Shown here in pieces: positions 9,666 to 18,892 of a stretch of 64,000 nt of DNA; the stretch's first letter is position 1, and each line of letters opens with the position of its first letter. The notes beneath the pieces were generated by a model that saw only the letters and a list, made by a program, of their open reading frames with translations, was not told the DNA's origin and ran no database searches. The stretch is from Methanofollis ethanolicus (GTDB taxonomy: Archaea; Halobacteriota; Methanomicrobia; Methanomicrobiales; Methanofollaceae). A program made the translations under genes and the position numbers. The stretch covers positions 744,001-808,000 of the forward strand of contig NZ_BCNW01000001.1 of assembly GCF_001571385.1 (NCBI RefSeq). Reading direction: 5' to 3'.

Positions 9666-10901
9666 GTGGCCGGAGAGGACCTGACTATCCTGGGCATGCG
9701 GGCAGAGCAGGGGCGCTGGGCCCTTGTCCTTACCGGCATGCTCATCAACCTCTGCCTCGGCTCCATCTACTCATGGAGCGTCTTCGTCGCCCCTCTGACC
9801 GGGCACTTTGCCGCGACCGGGACGGCGGTGACGGCGACCGGGATCCTTCTCCCCTTCTCCGTCTTTCTGGCGTGCTTTGCTATCGCCATGCCCTTCGCCG
9901 GGCGGTTCATCGAGGTGCGGGGGCCGCGGGTTGCCACGGTCGCGGGCGGCCTCCTGACAGGCCTCGGGTGGCTGCTCGCATCCTATGCCGGTTCGGTGCA
10001 GATGCTTGCCCTGATGTACGGCGTCGTCGGCGGCCTTGGGGTCGGGATCGCCTACGGCGTCCCGGTAGCGGTGGCGGCGCGGTGGTTTCCCGACATGCGG
10101 GGGCTTGCGGTCGGGCTCACGGTCCTCGGCTTCGGTTTCTCCGCTTTTGTGACAGCGAACGTTGCCGGGGCTCTCATCGGGGCGGTCGGTGTGATGGAGA
10201 CCTTCCGCGTCTTCGGCGTCGCCTTCATCATTCTTCTTACTCTCTGCGCCCTGCCCCTCTCTTTCCCGCCGTCCGGGTGGAGCCCGAAAGGCTGGCACCC
10301 GCCCGACGGGGGAGGGGGTGCGGCCTCCGAGTACAGGCGGGAGGAGATGGTCAGGACACCGGCTTTCTTCGGCCTCTTTGTCTGCTACTTCATCGGCTGC
10401 CTTGCCGGTCTGATGGCGATATCCATCGCAAAGCCCGTCGGCACGGGAGTGGGGATCGAACCGGCCCTGGCGACCGCCCTTGTCGGTTTCTTCGCCCTCT
10501 TCAACGGCGGCGGCCGGCCGGTCTTCGGCGCCCTCACCGACAGGATCTCTCCCCGGAGGACGGCGATGCTCTCCTTCGTCCTGATCGGGGCGGCTTCCGC
10601 GGCGATGTGGCTGGCTCCCGCCGGATGGACTTACATTCCGGCCTTTGCCCTCCTCTGGGGCTGCCTCGGGGGGTGGCTTGCGATCGCCCCGGCCACCACC
10701 GCCCTCTATTTCGGGACCTCCGACTATCCCCGCTGCTATGGCGTGGTCTTTTTGGCCTATGGCGCCGGCGCCATTGCGGGCCCGCAGCTTGCAGGCTATG
10801 TGATGGCGGCGACAGGGAGTTATCTGGGCGTCTTTCCGCTCGTCACCCTCCTTGCGGCTGCCGGGTGTGCGGTGGCGTGGGTTTTCCTGAGGGGGCCGTG
10901 A
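9666..10901 (+). CDS. MFS transporter, oxalate/formate antiporter (OFA) type
   Basis: This is a 411-residue major facilitator with 12 predicted membrane helices and a central cytoplasmic loop around 205-225. It resembles the OFA family (N-L-C-L-G-S-I-Y-S-W-S-V-F near residue 30, G-G-L-G-V-G-I-A-Y-G near 123, and a second-half F-N-G-G-G-R-P-x-F-G-x-L-T-D-R motif). Directly downstream of acetyl-CoA synthetase, with a GTG start and ggagg site placed in the end of acs, it is probably a monocarboxylate carrier. Acetate or formate uptake is a reasonable guess from context only. An ATG at 9696 is an alternative start. Confidence 0.85.
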   Translation: MAGEDLTILGMRAEQGRWALVLTGMLINLCLGSIYSWSVFVAPLTGHFAATGTAVTATGILLPFSVFLACFAIAMPFAGRFIEVRGPRVATVAGGLLTGLGWLLASYAGSVQMLALMYGVVGGLGVGIAYGVPVAVAARWFPDMRGLAVGLTVLGFGFSAFVTANVAGALIGAVGVMETFRVFGVAFIILLTLCALPLSFPPSGWSPKGWHPPDGGGGAASEYRREEMVRTPAFFGLFVCYFIGCLAGLMAISIAKPVGTGVGIEPALATALVGFFALFNGGGRPVFGALTDRISPRRTAMLSFVLIGAASAAMWLAPAGWTYIPAFALLWGCLGGWLAIAPATTALYFGTSDYPRCYGVVFLAYGAGAIAGPQLAGYVMAATGSYLGVFPLVTLLAAAGCAVAWVFLRGP

Positions 10902-10916
10902 GAGGTGGTCTCCCCA

Positions 10917-10956
10917 TTTTTTTTGGGGGGCGGGCATGCCGGGGATATCCCGGCAT
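10917..10956 (+). terminator. T-tract and 8-bp hairpin after the MFS gene
   Basis: A run of eight T (10917-10924) lies between CCCC and GGGG. ATGCCGGG / CCCGGCAT (10936-10943 / 10949-10956) then gives a perfect eight-base-pair stem with a five-base loop. This probably ends the acs-MFS transcript. Confidence 0.45.
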
Positions 10957-10988
10957 CTCCCTGCCCTGCGTATATTTTTAGAAAAAAG

Positions 10989-11256
10989 GGCTTTGTAGAA
11001 ATCCTCCTCCGTCGGTTGATAGTGCGTGCTGATCCTCTGCCTTCCCGTTCGCCGGGGGACTTTTGCCCCCGGACCCCCGCGCGAGGATTGGTCCCGGGAA
11101 GAAAGGGTCGGAGTCCTGAAGGAGGAGGCCATCCCGCCCCTATCGTAATGGCAGGGGGTATGGGGGGCGGCAGCCCCCCGGACCAGGCACTTCTGAACAG
11201 AATTTTTTCCCCTATCACGTCAGGAAGTACTTTCCCGCAAGGGTTTCTACAGGGCC
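10989..11256. repeat. Family A MITE-like element (copy A1)
   Basis: A 268-bp ORF-less repeat with imperfect terminal inverted repeats: GGCTTTGTAGAAA (10989-11001) and TTTCTACAGGGCC (11244-11256), matching 11 of 13. The octamer GAAAAAAG lies directly outside both ends (10981-10988 and 11257-11264), as expected for a target-site duplication, although A-tracts make chance agreement easier. The interior holds GC-rich palindromes (gggggactttTGCCCCC; ggggggcggcagcccccc). Nearly the same sequence recurs at 62470-62739 with roughly a dozen differences by eye. It sits between two convergent genes. Confidence 0.75.
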
Positions 11257-11271
11257 GAAAAAAGAGAGGCT

Positions 11272-14200
11272 TCATCTCCTCCGTGCAAGGAGGAGGGCGG
11301 CAAATGCGGCCGCGAGGGCAGGGATGAAGAGGGCGACAGGGCTTTGCTGCGGGGTTGCGGGGACGCCGGCGGACGGTGCCCCGGTAGGTGTCTCTTCGAC
11401 GGCGGCAGTCCGGGCCGATGCCCCCTCACTCTCCGTTTTCTCGGCAACGGCGATCGCGAAGTACGAGAAACCCGGCGTCTCCGCCACGTACAACGCCTCG
11501 CCGCTCTCCTCCTTCACGAACCTCGTCTTCAGGGAGGTCCAGGCGCCGTCATGATACCTGAGGAGGACGACATCGTGCGTGCCAGCACCATGGTCCTCCA
11601 TCCATGCGAGGGGCACGGTGAAGGAGATTTCACCGCCCGTGAGACCGGCAGCGGTGACATGGAAGAGGAGGATCTTCTCGTATTCGTAGACCCTGGCCGC
11701 AGGCGGGGGGATCGCGGAGGGCAGGTCCGTCTTCTCGGCGACCACTATGGCACTGGTGAGGTCGGCGACCGAGGTCAGGTCGATCCTGGAGACCGCGGTC
11801 TGGCCCTTCACCGGGTACGAGGCCTCGTGGGAGGAGGCGTCCTGGTCCATCGGAGAGGAGGGCATGAAAGCGCCACCGCCTCCACCACCGCCTCCTCCTC
11901 CTCCGCCGCCAGCGGGTGCCGGTGCTGGTGTGGGTGTCGGTGTGGGTGTGGGCGTGGGCGTGGGCGGGAGAACGCCCACCAGATAGTGGTCGGCGGAGAG
12001 GACCAGCGGGCAGGTATCGTTGATGCCCGCGACGGCGTACGGCGTCTCCCCGATCCCGTCGCCATCGGCGTCGGTGCCTGCATAGTCGTCCCAGAAGTTG
12101 CCGAGGGCGTGTGTGAAGTAGGTACCGTTATACCGGTACGGGAACGGTGTGGTGGAGTTCAGGGCGACCAGACCCTCAAGGACGAGGTGGCCGCCGGTGT
12201 TGTTTGCAAAGGTGTTGTGCCAGAGGGCCGTATCGCCCGGCGTCGCGGCGGCAAGGAGTGCACCAAACTGGTTGTCGGCGATGAGCGAACCGGTGACGGT
12301 AGTTGCGGTAGTGTTGAGGGAGGATATCCCCGCGTACTCGTTGCCCGAGAAGGCGGAGGCATCGATGAGGATGTCGTCCGAACTCCCGAAGAACGCCCCT
12401 GCGTAATTGCCGGTGGCCGTGACATTCCTGACGGTGATGGCGGTGGAGTTGGCGACGATGAGGCCGACATAGGCACCGGAGAGGGTGAGGTCCTCCGCGG
12501 TGATGTTCCGGCACCCGAAGAGGTACACCATGCCGGCGTCTGCGGGCACGGCCGCGTCCTCCTGTCCTGTCCAGACACAGACCCGCTTGCCGTCGACAGT
12601 GGTCGTCTCGTCCACCGTGACCGTGCCCTCATAGCCCGGTACGGGGACGAGGCGGAAATTCCACCTGTTCCCGGCCATCACGGTCTCTGACACCTCGCCG
12701 TCCCGCACATCCTCGAGGGCAAGGCCTGTCCCGCCATTTCCGGTGGCGAGACAGTTCGTCAGCGTAAAGGACCCGGAGGAGGTGACGGCGATCCCGTCGG
12801 CACCGCTCCCGGAGACACTGCACTGGAGCAGGGCGGTCCCGGTGGTCTCATTGACCAGAATCCCGGTGTGACCGGCACTCCGGACGTCGGCACCGATGAC
12901 GGAGGCATTCGAAGCGCCTTCAAGAGCAATGCCGTCGCCGCTGCACCCGGTCACCGTCAGGTCCATGAGCGTGGCGTTCTCACCGGTGACCACGACGCCG
13001 TCGCGTCCGCCGGTGAGAGTGATACCCCTGACGGTGACGTTCGCCCCGGTCAGGGTGAGTACGTCCCCGCCGTTGCCGTCAATGACAGGGTCGCCGCTCC
13101 CGACGAGGGTGAGCGGCCTGTCGATTACGATATTCTCTTCGTACACGCCGCTCCTGACAAGGATTACATCGCCGGGGAGGGCGGCGTCGACGGCCGCCTG
13201 GATGGTGGCATAGTCCTCGGGCACGCTGGCGGGATCGGCCGTGAAGGCCTTGATGCAGATATTGGTGTCAGGGATGATGGTGGTGAGGTCGTCCCACTGC
13301 ACCCCGTCGTCACTCACGAAGCTCTCGCCGGTATGGGCCGTGGCCATGCTCGCGTAGCCTACAATCGGTTTCTCGACGACGAGAGGGTGGGTGTCGGTCG
13401 GCGCTGTGAGTTTGAGGGTCACCGAGAATCTATCGCCCGGGCCGAGGGGCACAGGTGTTGCGAGGGGAAGGGTGTGGTAACCGGGGAGCACCATCGTCCC
13501 GTCTGCGGCATAGACCTGACAGGAGGTGTTTCCCCCGATGAGGTGGACGCTGGCCTCATACGCCGTGCCGGGCTCGCGGGTGAAGAAACTCACCGCCTCC
13601 AGATCCTCGTAGCGCTCTGCGGTGAAGACGTTCCTGCCATGCATCGTGGTCGAGGCGCCGGTGCCGACGCTGGTGGTCCATCCGAGGGGGTCGTACTGGT
13701 AGAGATGGTCGTGGGTCTCGACCGGTTCACCGGTGAAGAGCACGGTCGCCGTGGCCAGACCGGTGCCGATATGCTCTGTCTCGGGGTTCTTGAAGCGGCC
13801 GATACTCCGGTCGTAATACGAGATATAGAAGTAGCCGTTGTCCCCCGACGAGGTGCCCCACGAGTTCCTGGCGATGAAGGCGCCGTCGCCGGGCGGAGTC
13901 TCGACGAAGTTCTCCGCAGAGTAGGTGTCGTTCCACCCGACGAGGAGGACGGCGTGGCCGCCGTCGATCTTTGCGGTGCTATTCTCGGGGAAGTAGTATG
14001 TCGTGGCCTTCGGCCCGAAGAAGGTATAGTTTACCAGGAAACCGGCATAGAGGCCGCCTTCCTCCTTGATCGCCGTCTTGATCAGGTCGTTGTCGAGGGG
14101 ACCCGACCGCGGCGGGAGGAAGGTGACGTTCTGGACATGCATCACTGACACAAGACCGGGAGGCGATGTTGAGGACGGAACGGGAAGGAGGTACGGGTCG

Positions 14201-14757
14201 TCCGTCTCGTCCACCGGTCCCGACCACCGGGAGAGGTAGGCCGTCGACATGAAGGGGTTGCCTCCGTCGCAGGGCTCACTATCGAAGCCGTGCGTGTTCT
14301 TCAGGTTATTTTCCGAGAGGTCCCACTCACCGAAGCCATCGGTGAGGAGAGCAGACTCCAGGGACCCGAGAGAGGCAAAGGCCCAGCAAGACCCGCACTC
14401 TCCCTGGTCCTTCACTGCGGTGACGCGGCCTTCGTCGGCGAGGTTGAAGTACGGTTCAGAGGGTGGTTCTGCCGTCGCAATGATGGAACCACCAGACCAG
14501 ACAGGGGTGTCGGGTGCAGGGATCAGGGTGTTCGGATAGAGGGGATGTTCGTCCTCCGGCGTCCCGGGAGCGGGTGCGGCCGCAAGGAATACGGACTCCC
14601 CGGGAGGTGCCGCCTCCTGCTCATCCATATACTGAACAAAATCAGGATTCAATGGGGCGGTCTCGATATCGACGGCCCCTGCCCCCTGCACGACGGGGGG
14701 GGCAAGACACAGGCAGAGAAGAAGAATAACTATGGTCGGCAGGTGCTGGTTGGTCAT
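11272..14757 (-). CDS. Secreted papain-like (C1A) protease with beta-helix domain and C-terminal cell-surface anchor
   Basis: This is a protein of about 1,161 residues exported by a signal peptide. Residues about 100-330 are a C1A cysteine protease: Q-G-E-C-G-S-C-W-A-F with the catalytic Cys near 124, G-G-H-A-V-L-L-V-G-W His, and R-N-S-W-G-T Asn. A lectin-like region (about 340-500) follows, then a NosD/right-handed beta-helix (about 510-900) of short repeats. A Pro-Thr and poly-Gly linker (about 930-970) leads to a PGF-pre-PGF-type domain (about 1000-1105) and a C-terminal hydrophobic helix ending R-R-R. The catalytic triad is intact, so an active surface protease is likely. A TATA box about 26 bases upstream favours a leaderless start at ATG 14757; ATG 14766 is the alternative. 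Confidence 0.85.
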   Translation of the reverse strand: MTNQHLPTIVILLLCLCLAPPVVQGAGAVDIETAPLNPDFVQYMDEQEAAPPGESVFLAAAPAPGTPEDEHPLYPNTLIPAPDTPVWSGGSIIATAEPPSEPYFNLADEGRVTAVKDQGECGSCWAFASLGSLESALLTDGFGEWDLSENNLKNTHGFDSEPCDGGNPFMSTAYLSRWSGPVDETDDPYLLPVPSSTSPPGLVSVMHVQNVTFLPPRSGPLDNDLIKTAIKEEGGLYAGFLVNYTFFGPKATTYYFPENSTAKIDGGHAVLLVGWNDTYSAENFVETPPGDGAFIARNSWGTSSGDNGYFYISYYDRSIGRFKNPETEHIGTGLATATVLFTGEPVETHDHLYQYDPLGWTTSVGTGASTTMHGRNVFTAERYEDLEAVSFFTREPGTAYEASVHLIGGNTSCQVYAADGTMVLPGYHTLPLATPVPLGPGDRFSVTLKLTAPTDTHPLVVEKPIVGYASMATAHTGESFVSDDGVQWDDLTTIIPDTNICIKAFTADPASVPEDYATIQAAVDAALPGDVILVRSGVYEENIVIDRPLTLVGSGDPVIDGNGGDVLTLTGANVTVRGITLTGGRDGVVVTGENATLMDLTVTGCSGDGIALEGASNASVIGADVRSAGHTGILVNETTGTALLQCSVSGSGADGIAVTSSGSFTLTNCLATGNGGTGLALEDVRDGEVSETVMAGNRWNFRLVPVPGYEGTVTVDETTTVDGKRVCVWTGQEDAAVPADAGMVYLFGCRNITAEDLTLSGAYVGLIVANSTAITVRNVTATGNYAGAFFGSSDDILIDASAFSGNEYAGISSLNTTATTVTGSLIADNQFGALLAAATPGDTALWHNTFANNTGGHLVLEGLVALNSTTPFPYRYNGTYFTHALGNFWDDYAGTDADGDGIGETPYAVAGINDTCPLVLSADHYLVGVLPPTPTPTPTPTPTPAPAPAGGGGGGGGGGGGGAFMPSSPMDQDASSHEASYPVKGQTAVSRIDLTSVADLTSAIVVAEKTDLPSAIPPPAARVYEYEKILLFHVTAAGLTGGEISFTVPLAWMEDHGAGTHDVVLLRYHDGAWTSLKTRFVKEESGEALYVAETPGFSYFAIAVAEKTESEGASARTAAVEETPTGAPSAGVPATPQQSPVALFIPALAAAFAALLLARRR

Positions 14758-15172
14758 GGGTCTCATCTCAGGCTGATCAATATAAATGGGAATATGTGAT
14801 AAAAAATCGACTGTTTTACGTTAAAAATAAAATATATGCAATAATTGTTCAATATTGGCTGAATAAAAAAACAGAAACTTGCATATATTACGATGCCTGA
14901 ATAAACAGATTTTCGACCCCCACGCCCCGATCGCACAGGCCGAGAGAATAGAACAAATATCCTGGATGGCAGGGGATCGTATGCATTTCATTTCACAAGA
15001 AAATACATTGTGTCGCCTTTAATTTGTTATACATCGTCATAATGGCATTAAAAAAATAAAAAAATCTTTTGCGCTCCGCAGTATCCCGTAACTGAGTGGT
15101 CCGCGTTTTTCATCTCGATAACCAGAACGACGTGCCGAAACATCCATATCCCGGACTGCACCATCCCCCTCC
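14758..15172. promoter_or_regulatory. AT-rich divergent intergenic region
   Basis: About 400 bases with far lower GC than the genes on each side. On the minus strand a TATA-like box (tttatatt, around 14779-14787) fits a leaderless protease transcript. Long A/T runs (14815-14880, 15040-15070) may host the promoter of the plus-strand aldehyde dehydrogenase. I see no ORF or RNA gene. Confidence 0.45.
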
Positions 15173-16600
15173 ATGACAGACCCTCGACCCTTCCTTGTCG
15201 GCGGGGAGTGGCGGACGAGCGAAAAAATCCTTGACGTCCGTTCTCCCTACGACGACTCCCTCGTCGGCACCGTCTGCCTCGCCGGGGCGACAGACGCAGA
15301 GGACGCCGTCCGCTTCGCGCGGCACGGCTTCGAGCGGACCCGCAGACTCCCGGCGCATGAACGGATCCGTGTGCTCCGGCGCCTTGCCGGTCTGATCGAT
15401 ATCCGGAAAGATGAGATCGCGGAGACGATCACCCGTGAGGCCGGGAAGATCGCCGCCCTGGCCAGGGCCGAGGTGGAACGCGCTGTCGAGACGATCATCC
15501 TCTCCGCTGAGGAGGCGGGGCGGATCTACGGCGAGGTGATCCCCCTTGACCTCACCCCTGCCGCAACCGGCAGAACTGGTTATCTCCGCCGTGTCCCTCT
15601 CGGCACGGTTCTTGCGATCACCCCCTTCAACTTCCCCTTCAATCTCGCCTGCCACAAGATCGGTCCGGCGGTCGCCGCCGGTAATGCCGTCATCCTCAGA
15701 CCGTCCTCAAAGACCTCGCTCTCCGGCCTTATTCTGGGCGAACTCCTCGTCGAAGCAGGGTACCCCGAAGAGGCCGTCTCGGTCGTCCCGTGCACCACCG
15801 ATATCGCGGAGTGGATGGTGCAGGACGGCCGGATCGCATACCTCTCCTTCACCGGCAGCCCGGCCGTCGGCTGGCACCTCCGCGAGATCTCCGGGAGAAA
15901 GCGTGTCGGCCTCGAACTCGGCGGGAACGCCGCGGTGATCGTGGACGCGGACGCTGACCTCCCCTATGCAGCGGAGAGGATCGTGCAGGGAGGTTTTTCC
16001 GGTGCAGGTCAGGTCTGCATCTCTGTCCAGCGGGTCCTCCTCCACCGGTCGGTGTATGCACAATGCCTGGAGATGATCCTGGAACGGACCGGCGCTCTCA
16101 GGACCGGCGACCCCCGCGACCAGACCGTCGACGTGGGCCCGATGATCTCGGAGGAGGCTGCTGCCGCGGCCGAGAAGAAAGTGCGGGAGGCCGTCTCTGG
16201 TGGTGCGACCGTCCTCGCCGGGGGGACGCGGGCCGGCACACTCTTTGCCCCCACCATCCTCACCGACACGCTCCCGACGATGCGGGTGAATGCCACGGAG
16301 ATGTTCGCTCCCGTGATCACCATCACGCCTTTCGATGATTTTGCGGCCGCCCTTGCGCTGGCGAACGACTCCCCCTTCGGTCTCCAGACCGGCATCTTCA
16401 CCAACCGCCTCGAACGCGCCTTTCATGCCTTCGATGAGTGCGAGGCCGGCACCCTTGTCGTCAACGACGTCCCGACCTTCAGGACCGACGCCATGCCCTA
16501 TGGCGGGGTGAAGGCGTCAGGGTCGGGCAGGGAGGGGCCGAGGTATGCGATCGAGGAGATGACCGAGCCGCGGCTGATGGTCATGAACAGGCGGGGGTGA
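15173..16600 (+). CDS. cofA: Aldehyde dehydrogenase, probable lactaldehyde dehydrogenase (CofA-like)
   Basis: This is a 475-residue NAD(P)-dependent aldehyde dehydrogenase. Visible motifs are the T-P-F-N-F-P-F-N cofactor/Asn loop near 146, F-T-G-S near 225, L-E-L-G-G-N with the general-base Glu near 247, and catalytic Cys282 in G-Q-V-C-I-S. Methanogen orthologs (CofA) oxidise lactaldehyde to lactate, the precursor of the phospholactyl part of coenzyme F420. The short archaeal length and the order of motifs agree with that group, but no other cof gene is adjacent, so the substrate is inferred. No Shine-Dalgarno sequence precedes the ATG. Confidence 0.8.
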   Translation: MTDPRPFLVGGEWRTSEKILDVRSPYDDSLVGTVCLAGATDAEDAVRFARHGFERTRRLPAHERIRVLRRLAGLIDIRKDEIAETITREAGKIAALARAEVERAVETIILSAEEAGRIYGEVIPLDLTPAATGRTGYLRRVPLGTVLAITPFNFPFNLACHKIGPAVAAGNAVILRPSSKTSLSGLILGELLVEAGYPEEAVSVVPCTTDIAEWMVQDGRIAYLSFTGSPAVGWHLREISGRKRVGLELGGNAAVIVDADADLPYAAERIVQGGFSGAGQVCISVQRVLLHRSVYAQCLEMILERTGALRTGDPRDQTVDVGPMISEEAAAAAEKKVREAVSGGATVLAGGTRAGTLFAPTILTDTLPTMRVNATEMFAPVITITPFDDFAAALALANDSPFGLQTGIFTNRLERAFHAFDECEAGTLVVNDVPTFRTDAMPYGGVKASGSGREGPRYAIEEMTEPRLMVMNRRG

Positions 16601-16608
16601 CCTGACCC

Positions 16609-18576
16609 TCAGGCCCGGTCCGGGACAGTCGCCGGCTTCTGCACTATCCGGTATCCTTCCTTTGGAACCCGGATCTCAAAGCGTGCACATTTTTCGCATT
16701 CTCCTGTCTCTCTGATCTCGATGCCGGTGATCGCCAGGATCTCCCTGCAGAGGAAGAGGCCGAGGCCGGTGTTGTTCCCGTACCCCCGCCTGAAGATCTT
16801 CTCCTTCTCGCCTTCTCTGACCCCGATGCCATTGTCCTCCCAGACGATGCTCATGGCTCCGTCCTCCTCTATCCTGGTGGTGACCCTGACCTCCGTGACC
16901 CGGATCCCGTGCCTGACGGCATTGTCGAGGAGATTGTAGAAGACTCTCCCGAAGAGGGGGTCGGCGTACACCTCAAGCCTCCGGATCTTCGTTGTGATCG
17001 TGATGTCATCCTGCCTGAGCCTGGCGACCTGCCACCTGACATCGAGCCACTGGGGTTCCCGCACGCCGAGGTCCTGGTAGTCGCGGGCGAACTCCAGCTG
17101 CTCCCTGATATTCTGCGCCGAAAATTTCATCCGGCTGAGGCTCTCCATGACCTCCGTTTCCCTGCACTCCTCCTCGGCGATCTCCAGGTATCCGAGGAGG
17201 ACGGTGAGCTGGTTGAGGATGTCGTGGCGGGTGATGCTGTTCATGATCGTGAGCTTCCCGTTGATCCTGGCAAGCGACTCCGAGTAGCGTTTGAGCTCCT
17301 CGGCATGGTATTCAAGTTCTTTCTCAAGGATCAGTCGTTCTGTGAGGTCTGTCAGCAGGACGAGCGCGGCTTCCCTGTTTCTGAAAGTGATGGGAGCGAC
17401 CCGCAGCGTCGCCTGCAGCACATCGTCTGTTGCGCTTCTGATGCCGATCTCGAATGACCTGCGTTTTTGTCCGGTGAATGCGTCCCGTACAGCGGTATCG
17501 AAGTCCGGCAGCGAAGACTCCGCTATGAAGGTCCGTAGCGTCTTCCCTGTCAGGGCGCCCCCCGTGCATCACAGGGCGGCCTCCGCGGCAGGGTTGGCGA
17601 AGATGATCTCCCCATCCCGTGTCAGCACGATGATATACTCCGGAAGACCGTCGATCAGTGCCCTGTTGAGGTCTGCACTCTCGTGTGCCGCGGCCTCGGC
17701 CTGCTTCCTTTCAGTGATGTCGCGGAGGGTGACCGTGATCGCTTTCTTTTCTTTCCAGGTGATGGTGCTGCTGAGGCCTTCGACCTGCCGCACCTCTCCC
17801 GAGGGGGTGACAAAGGTGTACTCTGCGGGAATACTATCTGACCCTCCGCGTACGCTCAGCAGATCCCTGAAGATGGCATGTGCCAAGTCCTGGTGAACGA
17901 ACTCCAGGATGTTCCTCCCGACACAGTCGTCGGTCGACGGGAGGCCTACCAGTTCGCACGCAGCCCTGTTTGCGTACCTGACAGTGCCGTTTTCGCTGAG
18001 GATCAGGACGCCGTCACGGATAGCCTCCAGGAGGGTGGTGAAGAAATGTTCCCGTTCCTTCAGGTTCTTTTCTACCTCTTTCTCTTCGGTGGTGTTGCTG
18101 AAACTCCATACCCTGCCCGTGATCTCGCCGTTGATCGTCTGGGGCCGGGTAAAATATCCGATGGTCCCGTTGTCAGTTTTGTCTGCAATGGCCTGGAATA
18201 ATGGTTCACTTCGATTCGCGGATTGATCCGGGATCTGCTGCTCTGCGGCAATACTGCTGAGGCATGAGAGCAGGGCTGTCGGCCTGCCCTCGCTATCCTG
18301 AGAGTCTGATGCCCTGTTCCTGTCATCGAAATCGTCAAAGAAGATGAAGGGAGTATGACATCCACTCTCCCGTGCCGCCTGCAGGAGGTCGACCCCTTTC
18401 ATGTCCGGCATTTCACGACCCGAAAGAATGATATCAAAAGGCTGTTTTTTCAGGAGATTGAGGGCTTCCTCCCCGGAACGCAATGTCGTGACTGAAACAT
18501 CGCCTTTTTCTTCGAGGTCTCGACGGATATGGTCGATTGCCCCGGGTTTGTCATCGACACAGAGAAGGGATATCAT
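16609..18576 (-). pseudogene. Receiver-PAS-PAS histidine kinase interrupted by one in-frame TGA
   Basis: A single reading frame of 656 codons is broken only by TGA at 17571-17569 (codon 336). Before it lie a receiver-like domain (1-90) and two PAS domains (about 150-285 and 305-410, the second split by the stop). After it the same frame continues C-T-G-G-A-L-T-G-K-T-L, finishing the PAS fold. It then runs into a dimerisation helix with H-D-I-L-N-Q-L (His about 451) and an ATPase domain (D-N-A-V-R-H, D-N-G-I-G-V, T-G-L-G-L-F-L). The receiver is also degenerate: the phospho-acceptor Asp position reads Gly53 (L-S-G-R-E-M-P) and the usual T-G-K/R-G motif is missing. Decay is the simplest reading. 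Two separate polypeptides or readthrough remain possible. Confidence 0.8.
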
Positions 18577-18640
18577 TGGGTTCGCCGGTAGAGTGTGGGA
18601 TACGGAGATGGAGATTTTACATATATCTGTATGGTGTGAT

Positions 18641-18650
18641 ATTTATACAT
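18641..18650 (-). promoter_or_regulatory. TATA box upstream of the sensor kinase
   Basis: On the minus strand the sequence reads tgtataaatatc, an excellent archaeal TATA box. It lies about 65 bases upstream of the kinase ATG at 18576. The remainder of the 18577-18892 gap shows no gene. Confidence 0.5.
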
Positions 18651-18892
18651 TGCAATCATGTGCCCCTTCTTGTATCCCATGTATCTGGTTTTTTTGTCTT
18701 GAAGATCCGTCACAACCCGGCCATTATGCCCATGTTTTGTCTCTGGCCCTGAAGGGGCGGGAGGAGACCCTTCTTCATACACGCACCGGCATGCCGGTTG
18801 TCCGGTCTCGACCGAGTGGCCAGACCGTGGCATATGTCCTCCTGCGGGGAGGAGGAGGGGAGAAAATGCGAAAAAGAGTGGTTATGGTGCTA

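Noticed and set aside
9771-11132. A 453-codon minus-strand frame spanning the MFS gene and repeat A1
   Set aside because: It is antisense to the MFS gene and its N-terminal part is translated repeat; no domain is present.
10989-11256. Family A element as a simple REP/BIME or terminator repeat
   Set aside because: Inverted ends, flanking octamer repeats and nesting go beyond a simple palindromic terminator, though a side role in termination is possible.
12868-14148. A 426-codon plus-strand frame inside the protease gene
   Set aside because: The opposite strand has signal peptide, catalytic triad and domain order; this frame is acidic shadow sequence.
17569-17571. TGA as selenocysteine or programmed recoding
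   Set aside because: Archaeal selenocysteine use is known mainly in Methanococcales and a few others, the position is not a redox site, and no SECIS-like hairpin was obvious. A nonsense mutation or error is simpler.
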